DNA of 64,000 bases from Panicum virgatum (GCF_016808335.1 NC_053137.1:12579798-12643797); one strand, 5' to 3'; shown: positions 1 to 12,153, numbered from the stretch's first letter. Numbers and translations: made by a program. Notes: generated by a model from the letters alone, not told the origin.

Positions 1-300
1 TAATCTTGGGATGCTGGGGCGTTTGGATGTCACGCAATGACTTCATCTTTCGACAACTTACCCCTTCTGTGCAAGGTGGTCAAGGAATTCTCAAGAAAGA
101 GTTGGCTCTAGCTACGCATAGAGCAAAGAACTCAATCAAAGAACAGTTCCAAGCATGGATAAACAACCATTTGTAATTTCTCTAATTTTCTTTGTTTCTT
201 TTTTTGTCTCGTAACTCAGGATGTAAAAACTGTGTGTATTTTCTATTTTAATATATATAACCAGTAGGGGAACTCCACCTTCTGTTTCATCAAAAAAAAA
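1..300 (+). mobile_element. 3' end of an L1-type LINE (LINE-A)
   Basis: The window opens inside the last part of a non-LTR retrotransposon. The C-terminus of the reverse-transcriptase ORF runs to a TAA at 174-176. It is followed by about 115 bases of 3' UTR and a run of nine A at 292-300, the expected tail of a target-primed insertion. Homology to the local duplicated segment (see 34108-34690) begins right after the A-run, so the 3' boundary is clear. The 5' part lies outside the window. The 3' UTR differs from that of the LINE at 49139-55163, so this is another family. Confidence 0.85.
3..176 (+). CDS. LINE reverse transcriptase, C-terminal fragment (partial)
   Basis: Frame 3 reads about 57 residues that include WGVWMSRNDFIF and end in WINNHL before a TAA. 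The W-x-x-W-x-SRND-x-x-F signature is typical of the region after the zf-RVT zinc finger of plant L1 ORF2 proteins, and the other LINE here has the equivalent ALWLSRNDIVFDN. This tail follows the reverse-transcriptase domain, and the catalytic part is upstream of the window. No stop interrupts the visible piece, but nothing can be said about the rest of the gene. Confidence 0.8.
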   Translation: MLGCWGVWMSRNDFIFRQLTPSVQGGQGILKKELALATHRAKNSIKEQFQAWINNHL

Positions 301-1044
301 CAAATGTTCCACTGCCTACAAGTTTGTAATCATGGCTTAAGAGACAATGAAAGTGCCCAAAGCGACACATATTCTGGGAAGGAACCACGTTTATTCATGT
401 GTTCATTGAAATGGGTACTACATCCATTGCATTGCATTCACTAGTTCATCAATCTTAAGTTTTTAACCACGCTGGATGGGTTTTTTCTTGCATCGGACAG
501 CTTTAGAAATTACGTTGCCTCCCTATGTTATTACACAGAAATCACTACAAGTAGAGGAAATTGAATTTTGAAAAAAAAAACACACATAACATGACCTGTG
601 AATTGTAAGGAATTTAACAAATTAAGAATCTAGAAAGAGCTTCATTACTGATGTTGAAAGAATATATTAATCTGCCCTGATTCAAATGTTTTCTTGTTCT
701 AAAAATAGCCCATATATAGACACTCCTCGTGTACCTTTAATTTATTGATGCTGCTAGTAGTAGAAGTATTTGGCACTCCATGCTAGCAAGTGCTGCAAAC
801 GACGATCCAAGACAACTCCATGTCAGGGAACTGCTCCACTACAACATGCAGGTCTATCATAATTCAGTCCTAAGAATATTTAAAGGATTTGCAGTTGAGG
901 CGTAGTACATTTAGATTCTTTTACTCTTCTCATTGATCAAACACAAAGTAATTGGGTCATTGAAATTCATCAAAGCTTTCTTCCAGCAGCGCCAAGAAAA
1001 GAGTGAAAGAATGAGAACAACATCATAACATAGTTACGAGAGAA
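301..1044. repeat. Copy of local duplicated intergenic segment
   Basis: No gene is visible. Bases 306-660 align by eye with 34108-34690: both share the words CTGCCTACAAGTTTG, TTGCATTGCATTCACTAG, CCTCCCTATGT and ATGACCTGTGAATT in the same order. The second copy carries a hAT MITE that is absent here, so this copy shows the empty site. The segment is cut at 1044/1045 by insertion of the Copia element and resumes at 9508. Confidence 0.75.
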
Positions 1045-1049
1045 GTATG

Positions 1050-2652
1050 TGAGGAATGTTGAGTACTCTATCCTGCTTGTGATGAGTGAATTGTCAACCG
1101 TGCGGTGTGATCATGCGCTTGGTCTTTGGATTGCAGGTACACGGGCGTCGAGTGTCGACGGGGAGCTGCCGTGGAGGTGCTGTGGCTGATGGACCGTGCG
1201 GTGGACGGCGGTGAAGGACAGCCGGGACCGGAGCTCGGACCGGGCGGCAGCTGTGGCGTCCACTCCTGGATCGAGGGCGCAAGCGGCGACGAAAGAATTG
1301 TTTCTTGGTTTGCGCCACAAAACCAAGGAGGCGGACGGCGGTTGAAGACGCCAAGTCGTGGAGGCACGGGCGTCGGTCTCGGGACTGACGGAGGTGACGG
1401 GCATCGGGCAGCGTCTAGGGCCGTCAGAAGGCCGAGGCGGGAATGGCGTCTAGGGCCACAGCGTGGAGGCGGGAATCTTCCCGCGCGTGAGGTTTTGGCG
1501 GTTTTCTCAAAACCGGCCACCTACCCGGGTTTCGCGGACCCTCCAAAACCGCAGACTGGATCTTCATCAAGACGGCGGCATCGCGGAGAAGACTTCGTTT
1601 CGAAGAAAGAACCTCGGCCGTCGGATGAGATCGTGTACAGGGGGTGCTGCAGGCCAACCGGTCTGACCGGTCCCTGGCACCAGTCTGACCGGTCTAACCA
1701 ACTGGTCTGACCGGTCCAGCGTACCGGTCTGACCGGTCCCGCGGGTATAAATATCCCTTCTCTTGTGTTAGGTTAATTGCGGCTTTTGTATTTCGTCCGT
1801 GAATTGTTCTATCTCCCAGGCCGCCGCCCCTGTGTTTCTCTCCCCCCTGTTCTTCTCTTTAGAGTAGATTTAGTCCATGGATTGTTGAGATTTTGTGTTG
1901 GATTTGTTTGGGAAAGGAGGCCCTATCCTCCTCGTGCCCTCAGGGCTTTTGAATCTGATGAGTTCACTCTTGTGTGCGGAGTTCTCGTCCTCCCCCTCCT
2001 CTTTCGCGCTTTGGACTTGAACTCTCCTCTTTTGGTGTGTTTAGTGTTTGGAGGAGACAAGTTCATTGATTCGTGGTTTGCTGAACTCTTTGTGGCGATT
2101 CTGATGTCTCTAGCCAAGTGCTAAATACCCTGGAATCGCGAGTGCACCCGAATTGCTGTTCTTGAGTTCTTGAGAAAACCCCAATCCACTTTGATCTTTC
2201 CTTGATTTCCCACGATCCGTTAATCTTCTAGGAAAGATCTCTTGGGGATATGTTCACGGAATAGTTGTGAAGGTATCCTCCAAGTTTCGTTGGATTTGAA
2301 GGTCGTTTGCTCAAGATTCATCGTTTGGAGGTTGATTTTCGAGCTGTCTGGAAAGGACCGGTCTGACCGGTGTGTCGTACCGGTCTGACCGGTGGCTCCT
2401 ACCGGTCTGACCGGTATCCTGAACCGGTCTGACCGGTCCCTGCAGTTCAGTTCTGCAAAATGCCTCTTTTTTGCTTCCGCGCAGCTTCCTAGGGCATTTT
2501 GTAAAGAGATAGCTAGTCCATAGCTATTCTCTCATATCCTAGGTTTGAGGGCTTGTGGTGATTTTCGGGATATAGGCCGACGGATCAATTTCAAAAGAAA
2601 TTTTTGATCGGCTCCCATTCACCCCCCTCTGGTTGCCGGCTTCGGTCCCTCA
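1050..2652 (+). repeat. 5' LTR of the Copia element
   Basis: The LTR is 1,603 bp, bounded by TG and CA, and nearly identical to 7857-9502. It holds two clusters of the ACCGGTCTGACCGGT motif, four copies (some imperfect) at 1656-1742 and four at 2355-2440, and a TATA box TATAAATA at 1746-1753 directly after the first cluster. The 3' LTR has an extra stretch of about 45 bp near 8208-8252 that this copy lacks. The LTR contains long open frames caused by its GC-rich start; these are not genes. Confidence 0.93.
1656..1753 (+). promoter_or_regulatory. LTR promoter: ACCGGTCTG motif cluster plus TATA box
   Basis: Four copies of a near-palindrome built from two ACCGGT palindromes with a CTG spacer lie within about 85 bases. 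They are followed within a few bases by TATAAATA at 1746-1753. The position just upstream of TATA suggests an upstream activating region for LTR transcription. The function is inferred; only the motif spacing and the TATA box are seen. The same arrangement occurs in the 3' LTR, with TATA at 8598-8605. Confidence 0.6.
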
Positions 2653-2655
2653 ATT

Positions 2656-2667
2656 CGTATCAGAGCT
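2656..2667 (+). promoter_or_regulatory. Primer-binding site (tRNA-Met type)
   Basis: Immediately after the 5' LTR the sequence reads CGTATCAGAGCT. This is close to the TGGTATCAGAGC complement of the plant initiator methionine tRNA 3' end that most plant Copia elements use. The first bases are altered. Confidence 0.7.
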
Positions 2668-2716
2668 CGGTTGAGGTTTTCAGTACCTTAACCGGTTCGA
2701 AAACTACTCGGCGACC

Positions 2717-5506
2717 ATGGCGAGTCTTGGTAAGATCCCAGTGTTTTCCGGCGAGGATTATGCCTACTGGAAGGTTCGCATGAGAGCCTTCCTGCAGAGC
2801 ATGGGAGCCGATGTCTGGGAGATTACCACGAACCAGCTTTACGAGGTGCTTGCTGTTCGGACCACACCTCTTCAGGTGACACAGCACGAGGCTAACGCCA
2901 AGGCCGTTAATGCCTTGTTCGCTGGCGTTTCTCGTGCGAAGTTCTCACGCGTCCAGGGTTTTCAGGAAGCCCACAAGATTTGGACGTGCCTTGAGAACTA
3001 CCACGAGGGTACACCTCAGGTGAAGGCCAGACTGTTCGAGACTCACCGGCGTGAGTACGAGAACTTCACACAGGAGCCGGGTGAGAGCATTGACCTGATG
3101 TTCAGTCGTTTTCAGTCGATTGTGAACAAGGTCAATGCAAACAGATCTGCTGGTGCCCATGAGTACACAGAGCACGAGAAGGCTCTCAAGTTGCTCTACG
3201 CACTTGACCGCTCTGTGTGGGATCTCAAGGTGAACACGACAATGAGTCTGCTGGCTATGAGACTCTGACCGTGAACGAGTTTTTCAACAAGCTCCAGGCC
3301 ACGGAGGTGGATAACCAGACACGAGCCAAGCTCAATGGTGCCCCTCCTTCCAAGTGCGTCGCTCTTGTGACTGGCCCGGGTGGATCGAACTCTAACGCTA
3401 ACTCTGCTATTGGCTTTTCTCTTGCCTCTTTGCCTTCTGTTTCAGATGAGCAGCTGGAGACGCTGGGCGACGATGACTTGTGCCTCCTCATCAGCAAGTT
3501 TCAGCGCGTCTACCACAACAGGTAGAGGAAGAAGAACCCCGGGTGCTACAACTACGGCGATCTGAACCACTTCATCGCCGATTGCCCCAAGAAGTCCGGC
3601 GGTGGCCAGAACAACTCCTTCGACTACTACCGCCAACGCGACCGCGACGAGGGAGGCTCCAACAAGGAGCGTCGGCACCACAAGCACCGCAGTCGTGACC
3701 GGGAAGGACGCTTCGACAAGGAGTCTCTCAAGAAGCGCTTCCAATACAAGGCCAAGAAGCGGGAGAAGGCCTTCCTGGCGCAGCTTAGCGACCTTGACAA
3801 GAGCTCCGACACCGACCGCTCTTCTTCACCGACCTCCGACGACGACGACAAGAAGAAGAAGAAGCGGGACAAGGAAGCCACCGGCTTCATCGGCCTTTGC
3901 TTGGCGGCCGGTCGGCGCAAGAGCTTCTGCACCATGGCGGGCGAAGCCGATGGTGCTCGTGCGTATTCGGGTGGACATGCTACACCGACGCACTCCGGCT
4001 ATTCTCCTGGATCCGAGAGCGATTCAGAGGTAAACTCCACGATCGACCTACTTGATACAGAGGTTAGGGAGTTGTACGCCGCTCTTGACAACCAGAAGAG
4101 GCTGGTTAAGGAAGTAGCTAGAGAGCGTAGAAAGCATAGGGCTGAGCTGGCTTGTGCTAGGGAGAAATCTAGTGAGGATGAGTGCGCTGGCTGCATATCT
4201 CACATGAACGATCTTATTGCTCTCCGTGCCAAGCATGATGAGAACGTCGCGAACTTAGATGTTGCTAAGACTTCGCTTTCTGACGTGTCTCACGAGCTAG
4301 CCAAGGCCAAGCATGAGCTTGAACTTGTCAAGGACGCTCCCATTGTTAGTGATGTGCTTGAATGCGATGAGTGTCCTATCTTCAAGTCTGATCTAGCTTC
4401 TTTACAGTCCAAGTTTGCTACTGTTGTTTGTGAACTAGAGGAGCTTAGATCTAGGCCTGCTTTGCTTGGCGCGTGTAAGCTTTGTCCCACGCTTAGGTTG
4501 GAGCTAGAGGAGAAGAACGCTTTGATCAAGTCTTTTGGAAAGACTAAGGTCGTAGAGTCTAGCCCACCTATTGACTGCTCTATTTGCCCTGGTTTGATTG
4601 CTGATTTAGATAGTCTTGCGGTAGAGAAAGCCAACTTGGAGAATGAGAACACATATCTTAGGGCGATTCTGAGTTGGGTTTCTAGCAGTGAGCCGCAGTT
4701 GGGCATGATGATTAAGCAGTTCAAGCGTGGTGATGGGTTTGGGGTTGGTTACACATACACGAAGTCAGACTTTGATAGGTTGTATGGTAAGATTGGCAAG
4801 GCTGCTGGAAACACTGCCAGCACGAGCACACAGCCTTCGCTTGTTGACCCCGCGGATGGTGTGCTTAAAGAACCACCTAAAGCACCTCCGCAGAAGCAGG
4901 TTTGGGGTTCCAAAGCCCAATGCGCTGAGGAACCCCCTTGACACGCTCCCTGCTGCCACAGCCCAGGTTGCCCAGAAGAAGAGGGCTGCTCCTCCCCGTC
5001 CGCAGGCTAGGCCTCCACCTCCCAAGCGTGAGGTGAGGTACCACTGCGAGTTCTGTGACAGGGAAGGTCACCTGGAGGAGTTTTGCTTCAGGAGGAAGCG
5101 GGCTGTGAGGAGAGAGCAGGAGAGACGGAACACGGACATGTACTCTGCTCGGGTGCATGGTCCTTCTCGGCGTGGTGGTAGGCGAGATGCTAGGGCGCTC
5201 CGTGTAGGTGGAGGTCAGGGAGACGGTGGTGGTTACCGTGCTCCAGCGGGTGGTCGCTTTGCCGGTCGTGCTCCTGGTCGTTTTCAGTACGGCTATGGAC
5301 CACGGGACCGAGGCTTTGGAGGAGGTTTTGAGGCTCCACACTTTCCTCGCGGTGGTGTTCGTCAGCCTCGCGGTAGACGGGACAAGGGATACGCTTTACC
5401 TGACTTTGCTTACCCTTCTGTAGAGCAAATGGCTCGTCACTGGTTTGCTTCTCACTTTGCTAACCCCAGTGTCGAGACGTTTGCTCCTCCTTTGTATCGA
5501 TGGTGA
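2717..5506 (+). pseudogene. gag: Copia Gag polyprotein, broken
   Basis: This is the structural protein of the retrotransposon, which would package its RNA. It starts at an ATG at 2717 with MASLGKIPVFSGEDYAYWKV, an N-terminal UBN2/gag-polypeptide domain of about 200 residues. The first zinc knuckle is at about 3544-3585; its second cysteine is changed to tyrosine (CYNYGDLNHF). A lysine/serine/aspartate-rich linker and a long heptad-like region with repeated C-x-x-C pairs (about 3990-4700) follow. A second, intact zinc knuckle HCEFCDREGHLEEFC is at about 5043-5090, and a Gly/Arg-rich tail ends at TGA 5504-5506. Breaks seen: a frameshift near 3225-3245, a stop TAG at 3523-3525, and a frameshift near 4915-4925. 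The length and coiled coil fit Sirevirus Gag. No pol follows. Confidence 0.88.
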
Positions 5507-7845
5507 TGCAGGTTGGAGGCCTGGAGAACAAGTGCTCCATGGATCTTGGTCTTATGCAGGTTTGATCAAGACTTGATGGTTCTCCAAGGCTGATGGATAG
5601 CCTATGGTGGCTGTTGTATCCTATGTACATTTGAGTTTGTCTTTTGAGTTCTTTGTACATTTTCTGCGTGTGCCATGTTGTAGATTCTACATCTCTACTT
5701 GTTTTGCTTGCTAGGTCTGTGCTTGTGCTTTGGTGGACTAGCCACTCTGTATGCTAGTTTTTGTGATTTTCATTTTGTCATGACTCTTGCTAGCTCAGGG
5801 TGTGTGCTTTGTCCAGTCCCCTCATGCTTGTGTAGCTTTTGCTCCTTAGTTCTGGTTGCTAGCTCAAGTATCTTCTTCATATAGTCTTGCTGCCTTGGTT
5901 AATGCTGTTGAGTGCCTTTAGATTTTTCTAGGGATATCTTTTGTCTTGATATGTTCTAGAGTGTCTTTTGGTATACCCTTGCATGTGGCTTGACTAACAC
6001 CTAACCATTTGCTTGAGTCTTGCTCTGGATCTTTGGTGTTTGCTATCTTCTTGTGTCCTAGCTTCTCTTGTGCTAGGTATCACTTGTTGAGGGGGAGCTC
6101 TACCTCAGGTGCCGATGATGATCCGGAGTTACTGCTTCGGCTGCAGGCTCCGGCCCCTTCTGCTTCGACTACCTCAGCTCAGGAGGACGATCCAGTACCA
6201 CTACTTCCACTTCGATCGTTCACCTCTACACGAACCAGTTCGAGCAGAAGGTGGACCCGCTGAGGACGCAGGGGAGGTGACCTCGAGCTTGCTATGCTCT
6301 AGGTCCAGCGGGATCTTCATCGAGGTATGAGAGCGTTCGGCTCATACGTTTTCCTCTCAGGATGGACTGGTGGTTTTCTGATTGTTGCCTTTTCCATGGT
6401 ACTCAGTTGGATTCATTGGTCTAGTCCTGTGTGTCTTTGAGCCGTTGTATTTTGCTGAATTCTTCAGTTGCTTAGCTTTTGGCTTTTCGGTGTCTTTCTC
6501 TTAAGTTTTAGCTAGGTTAGTTGCTTGTGCATATGCATTGTACATTTTGCATTTTGCATTATCTCACTTGCACTAGCATTCTTGTATACATTGCTATGAT
6601 CCTCTAGTGCCTGCTAGTGTGAGTTGATAAACTTGATCATGTATAGCTTGCTCCATTGTGTATATGACATCATCTGAGTTAAGCTATTTTGATTTGAAAA
6701 TCTGAAAACATGATCACCCTGTCTTGGCTACTAGCATGTTAGGGCGTGTTGATGTGCTTTGCTATCTTATTCATGCTAGTGTGCCTTTTTTCATTCAGCA
6801 ATTCATACTTGAAATGATCTAAATCTGATAAAATTGCTTGAACTGTTCTTGAATTGGATTGAAAAGATCCAGGTGGGATTGCTTGTCGCACTGATCGAGC
6901 TTTCGGGACGGCTCACTTTGCACTTGTGAGAACCCGAGCAAGGCTGTGCATGACTGAAACGAGTGCTTTAAGCTTCTGATTGTCTTTTGGCATAGGCTTG
7001 GCCTCGTTGCTAAGTAAAGCATGACAAGCTTTCAACCCCTGGCATTAAGAATTGGTTGATATAAATTTGATTGAAAAATGAATGTTGGCAACTTGTTTTG
7101 GCTGCTTTGGCTCACCTGTATGAGTTTGATTAGCACTGCTTTCCATTTCCTACTTGTTAGTGCTAGATCATGGGTGATGCTTTTATTTCTCCTAAACTGA
7201 ACTTGACTAGCTCTAGACTGATTTGATATACCCTGTTGAGCTAGATGCAGGTCCTGTTTATGGATGCACACATGCTTGTGACTAGATGTTGCTCATATCC
7301 TTGTATCCCTGAATGCTTTCACTTACACCTCCTGCATTGCATTCATTGCATAGCATCTGTTCAGGGGGAGTCTCTGCTTCAGGGGGAGCTTTAGGTCTTT
7401 TTAGGTTTGATGTGTGCATGTGCCAACAAGGGGGAGAATTTTGAGAGAAGTGATCGAACAAGGGGGAGACTTGTTTGATTTTTTGAAAAACTTATTGTGC
7501 ACAGGGCTTTGTGAGTGCATCATTTTGGGAGAGTTGCACTTGTGAGAGGGAAAAATTTTGCTTGGGGAGTTTATGCTTTGGTTTTGGCTCCTGGTTTTCC
7601 TCGTTTTCCCTCTGCTTCTTGCATGACTGCGTCAAGCGTTACCTCTGTCTTTGAGGAGTCATGTTTTGGCTTTTGATCGATTGCGTCGAGCCGTTGCCCT
7701 TGTCTTAGGGGATCGATCTCTGCTTGAGTAAGTGACTATTCTTGATTTTCAGAGCTTTTCTGTCACTTGCTTGAGTTCTTCGTTTTCTTGCTTCTCTTTT
7801 TATCACTTCTCTGCTTTCAGGTGGTGTGTTGACAATGCACTCATC
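5507..7845 (+). other. Non-coding internal region of the Copia element
   Basis: About 2.3 kb between Gag and the 3' LTR has no protease, integrase or reverse transcriptase. A short stretch at about 6090-6270 reads as an Ala/Pro/Ser-rich peptide and could be a relic of the pol linker; this is weak. Purine tracts of the form GGGGGAG occur at about 6090, 7373, 7381, 7429 and 7461 in addition to the true tract before the 3' LTR. The rest is T-rich and unassigned. Confidence 0.7.
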
Positions 7846-7856
7846 AAGGGGGAGAT
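7845..7856 (+). promoter_or_regulatory. Polypurine tract of the Copia element
   Basis: AAGGGGGAGAT lies directly before the TGAGG start of the 3' LTR. It is the classical position and composition for the plus-strand primer of reverse transcription in plant Copia elements. Confidence 0.85.
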
Positions 7857-9502
7857 TGAGGAATGTTGAGTACTCTATCCTGCTTGTGATGAGTGAATTG
7901 TCAACCGTGCGGTGTGATCGTGCGCTTGGTCTTTGGATTGCAGGTACACGGGCGTCGAGTGTCGACGGGGAGCTGCCGTGGAGGTGCTGTGGCCGATGGA
8001 CCGTGCGGTGGACGGCGGTGAAGGGCAGCCGGGACCGGAGCTCGGACCGGGCGGCAGCTGTGGCATCCACTCCTGGATCGAGGGCGCAAGCGGCGACGGA
8101 AGGCGGGTTTCTTGGTTTGCGCCACAAAACCAAGGAGGCGGACGGCGGTTGAAGACGCCAAGTCGTGGAGGCACGGGCGTCGGTCTCGTGACTGACGGAG
8201 GCGACGGGCGTCAACGGTGTCTAGGGCCTCGCTGCGGGCGAGGAGGTGACGGGCGTCGGGCGGCGTCTAGGGCCGTCAGAAGGCCGAGGCGGGAACGGCG
8301 TCTAGGGCCACGGCGTGGAGGCGGGAATCTTCCCGCGCGTGAGGTTTTGGCGGTTTTCTCAAAACCGGCCACCTACCCGGGTTTCGCGGACCCTCCAAAA
8401 CCGCGGACTGGATCTTCATCAAGACGGCGGCATCGCGGAGAAGACTTCGTTCCGAAGAAAGAACCTCGGCCGTCGGACGAGATCGTGTACAGGGGGTGCT
8501 GCAGGCCAACCGGTCTGACCGGTCCCTGGCACCGGTCTGACCGGTCTAACCAACCGGTCTGACCGGTCCAGCGTACCAGTCTGACCGGTCCCGCGGGTAT
8601 AAATACCCCTTCTCTTGTGTTAGGTTAATTGCGACTTTTGTATTTCGTCCGTGAATTGTTCTATCTCCCAGGCCGCCGCCCCTGTGTTCCTCTCCCCCTG
8701 TTCTTCTCTTTAGAGTAGATTTAGTCCATGGATTGTTGAGATCTTGTGTTGGATTTGTTTGGGAAAGGAGGCCCTATCCTCCTCGTGCTCTCAGGGCTTT
8801 TGAATCTGATGAGTTCACTCTTGTGTGCGGAGTTCTCGTCCTCCCACTCCTCTTTCGCGCTTTGGACTTGAACTCTCCTCTTTTGGTGTGTTTAGTATTT
8901 GGAGAAGACAAGTTCATTGATTCGTGGTTTGCTGGACTCTTTGTGGCGATTCTGATCTCTCTAGCCAAGTGCTAAATACCCTGGAATCGCGAGTGCACCC
9001 GAATTGCTGTTCTTGAGTTCTTGAGAAAACCCCAATCCACTTTGATCTTTTCCTGATTTCCCACGATCCGTTAATCTTCTGGGAAAGATCTCTTGGGGAT
9101 ATGTTCACGGAATAGTTGTGAAGGTATCCTCCAAGTTTCGTTGGATTTGAAGGTCGTTTGCTCAAGATTCATCGTTTGGAGGTTGATTTTCGAGCTGTCT
9201 GGAAAGGACCGGTCTGACCGATGTGTCGTACCGGTCTGACCGGTGGCTCCTACCGGTCTGACCGGTATCCTGAACCGGTCTGACCGGTCCCTGCAGTTCA
9301 GTTCTGCAAATTGCCTCTTTTTGCTTCCGCGCAGCTTCCTAGGGCATTTTGTAAAGATATAGCTAGTCCATAGCTATTCTCTCATATCCTAGGTTTGAGG
9401 GCTTGTGGTGATTTTCGGGATATAGGCCGACGGATCGATTTCGAAAGAAATTTTTGATCGGCTCCCATTCACCCCCCTCTGGTCGCCGGCTTCGGTCCCT
9501 CA
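7857..9502 (+). repeat. 3' LTR of the Copia element
   Basis: The LTR is 1,646 bp, from TGAGGAATG to CCTCA, followed by the target duplication GTATG at 9503-9507. It differs from the 5' LTR by scattered substitutions and about 45 extra bases near 8208-8252. It carries the same two motif clusters (8509-8590 and 9207-9290) and a TATA box at 8598-8605. The low divergence suggests a fairly recent insertion. Confidence 0.93.
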
Positions 9503-9507
9503 GTATG

Positions 9508-11684
9508 TGATTGAATGAATGCCACATATATGTCTTGCTGTCAAGATGTCATCTACCAAGCTAATGCTTCTTCAGTTCAGTATCACTATAGATTAGCACT
9601 ATTTGAATCAACCCTCTATCATTCAGTTTGCTATTACGCAAACAAGAACAAGTTTGCTATTACCCAAAGCAGAACAAAGACAGAATAGGTTATGGTAGAG
9701 GTGGACAGGGGAAAAAAATAAAGTCCTATCACAAAGAGGGCCCTCTTGTGTGGTGCACAACTAGCCCGGCTGGAATGGAACCCATATATATGCACGCAGA
9801 AGCAGGGCATAGATCATTAAGTACTGAGTACCACTCTAGTTGACTCGAATTTGTACTGAATAAATAGGGGTATTTGACAGCATCAAAGAAATGGCAGGTT
9901 TTACTAGTCCGGGGCAGCCCTTTATCTTGCATCAGCAGCCAACTCGTGAAACAGGAATACGCAAGATTGGGATGCCGGGCATGTCATGCTGCTGGTGGAG
10001 AGGAGCATGAGAGCAGACTGTGCGTCCAGATCGGGTGCCTCACCTCAGGCACGGCCCTGATCCTAGATGCAGCAATGCAGAGGACGGGAAGAGGAGCAGG
10101 TTAAGTTGGACATCAGTCATTCAACGGCGATAAGTGCAGTATGTTATCCCTCTCATGGCGTCATTGGCAGAGAGCTTGGAGGGTGCCTGGCCGGATCCCT
10201 TTTTTCGTGTAAGCCTGGTCGAATCCTTGAAGAAGTCCAGGACTAGTTTGTGTGCTTGACCTATGATTGCATTGACCAGTGCTCCAACATCTAGCGAGGT
10301 GTGTGGGCTTTCCACCCCTTTGGTGCTGTCGCTGGTCATAACCAGAGGTACACTTTAACCGTATGTATGGCAGCGTTGAAAAATGACAAAGACGATCAAT
10401 TAGTGAAAGGGAAAGGTAGAATCGAATAGGAAGCATAGACTGTACACAAATTTCTGGTCGGCCGGTCGAAGAAGTACACTACAATGAACTATGATTCGCA
10501 AGGCATTCAGCGTAGTATAAGTGTGTAATGCATAGAAGCCTGGACTGGAAGAATCAGTGAGATCAGCGAAGCGCTTCAGGCCTTTAGCAGTCAACTGAAA
10601 ATTTTTGCTCGATATGCTCAGCAGTCAGCACCTTGGTAGAACAGCATACGCAGCAACTCATGTGCACATTAGCATGGTGTTTCAGTTTTCACAAAGCAGG
10701 AATAGTGAAGTATAATGGATTCGTTCTTTTGTGGATTTACTTGTGTGGCACATTGAGTTTTATTTGCCAATATGTTACGTGGTGCAAACTAGTCAGATAG
10801 TCAGCTTAACGGCAGGTAACACTTCAAAAATTGAAATGGAAATGATATGTTCCAAAACAAAAGCTTGTTTGGTTCTTTTACACACAGGCACATTATAAGA
10901 CAGAGAACTTTGACTAATTTAGGTTACTGTTGTGAGTGCTGTGACAAGGGGCGGACCCAGCTCAAATGTTAAGTGATAGCCTGAAACTGTTGTGTCTCTA
11001 CAGCAGTACAGCTACAATAAGTAAGGTCCAAAGTCCATTAAAATCAAAAATTCAGGTGGCATACGAATCGGAGAACCATATATATGATCCATATCCATCG
11101 TATACTGAGAACCATCTTAGGTACTTCTTTCCTCTCTTCACCATTAATTTCTCATTGCTATAAACAAGCCACGAGCAGTAAGTATGAATGAAAGGCGTCA
11201 GGAAGCAAAGCCTTTGCTATTTCAACCTGTATTATACAGTAATACAGGCATGGACTACTGACACGCTGATGGTTTGCAAGATCAAAGAGAAGAATAGCAA
11301 AGGCTTTGCTTACGGCCCAAACAACAGCACACGCGGACTCTAGAGTACGTGTTGCTGCAGTCAGTGGAACGAGGATCAGCCAAGCGTGTTATTCTTTTTC
11401 CGTTCATATTTCATTTAGTTTTTCCTACTATAATCTTTGTAATAGTATATTCAATATTTTCGTGAAACTAATCAAACCATTCTAAAAACCTAATTCAACA
11501 CCTTAGAAAAAAACAATTCAATATTTTCTAAAAAATGTTGAGATATTATATTACAAATATTTAAATAATTTATTGAAAATGTTGAAATGCTAAAATTAAA
11601 AAGCTTAAATATCATATAGATTTCATTAGCATTAATGTCGATGAATATTATAATTGAAACGGATTTTCAATTAGATGAACTCAC
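9508..11684. repeat. Gene-free DNA, part of the local duplicated family
   Basis: No protein, RNA or TE gene is recognised. Parts match other places in the window by eye: 9945-10010 with 13880-13925 (shared GGATGCCGGGCA), 10075-10140 with 14885-14940 (GGACGGGA then CGACGGCGATA or CAACGGCGATA), 10440-10720 with 32930-33150, and 10815-10950 with 15010-15165. From about 11380 on the DNA is AT-rich with no feature seen. Confidence 0.6.
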
Positions 11685-11689
11685 CGACT

Positions 11690-12015
11690 TCTAGTACTGG
11701 TGAAACCCCTTTAGTATCGGTATCGCTAGTTTGGTACTAAATGGTTTGGTACTAATGTCCAGTACTAAATGCACCACCCCGGAAAACTGAAAAAAATACC
11801 CGGTACTAAATTGGTCTCCCCAAAAAAGAATAAAAAAATGCATGGTAATAAAGATGACATTTAGTACCATTTGTTGTTTTGATTCGGTACTAAAATGGTT
11901 TTGGGGGCTTTTAAATTTGGACCCAGTACTAAAATGGCTCCATGCGAACTTTGGTACCGGACCAAAAGTTAATCGGTGCTAACGTGCTCGATAAAAGCTC
12001 ATTTTTATGGTAGTG
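11690..12015. mobile_element. Degenerate small CACTA-type element
   Basis: The stretch is packed with GGTACTAAA/TTTAGTACC words in both orientations (about 11715, 11735, 11750, 11805, 11862, 11888, 11928), a pattern of CACTA subterminal repeats. Its right edge reads ATGGTAGTG, the inverse of a CACTA terminus, at 12015. The left terminus is not clear and no target duplication was found, so the left limit is approximate. Confidence 0.5.
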
Positions 12016-12153
12016 ATTGTTTATGACAGAAGATCAATTTATGTTTGAAATTGGTTTAGTTTCTCCATCCCCTGTCTCCATTCTAGTCGCGACACATTGT
12101 CCATTCTATGGGATGACCGCTTGCTCCACGTGGTAACGTTACATCGCTAGCTT

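Larger units (their letters stand above)
1050..9502 (+). mobile_element. Non-autonomous Sirevirus-like Copia LTR retrotransposon
   Basis: This is a complete element of 8,453 bp. Two long LTRs (1050-2652 and 7857-9502) start with TGAGGAATG and end with CCTCA. They are flanked by a 5-bp target duplication GTATG at 1045-1049 and 9503-9507. A primer-binding site resembling the initiator tRNA-Met complement follows the 5' LTR, and a polypurine tract AAGGGGGAGAT precedes the 3' LTR. The only recognisable protein is a long Gag with UBN2, coiled-coil and two zinc knuckles. Protease, integrase, reverse transcriptase and RNase H are missing. The long Gag and the several GGGGGAG tracts before the 3' LTR are features I recall for the Sirevirus lineage; the assignment is inference. 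Confidence 0.93.

Noticed and set aside
1126..1710. Long plus-strand open frame in the 5' LTR (and its twin at 7933-8562)
   Set aside because: It lies in GC-rich LTR sequence with open frames in several phases, has low-complexity Gly/Arg content and contains the repeated motif. It is an LTR composition artefact.
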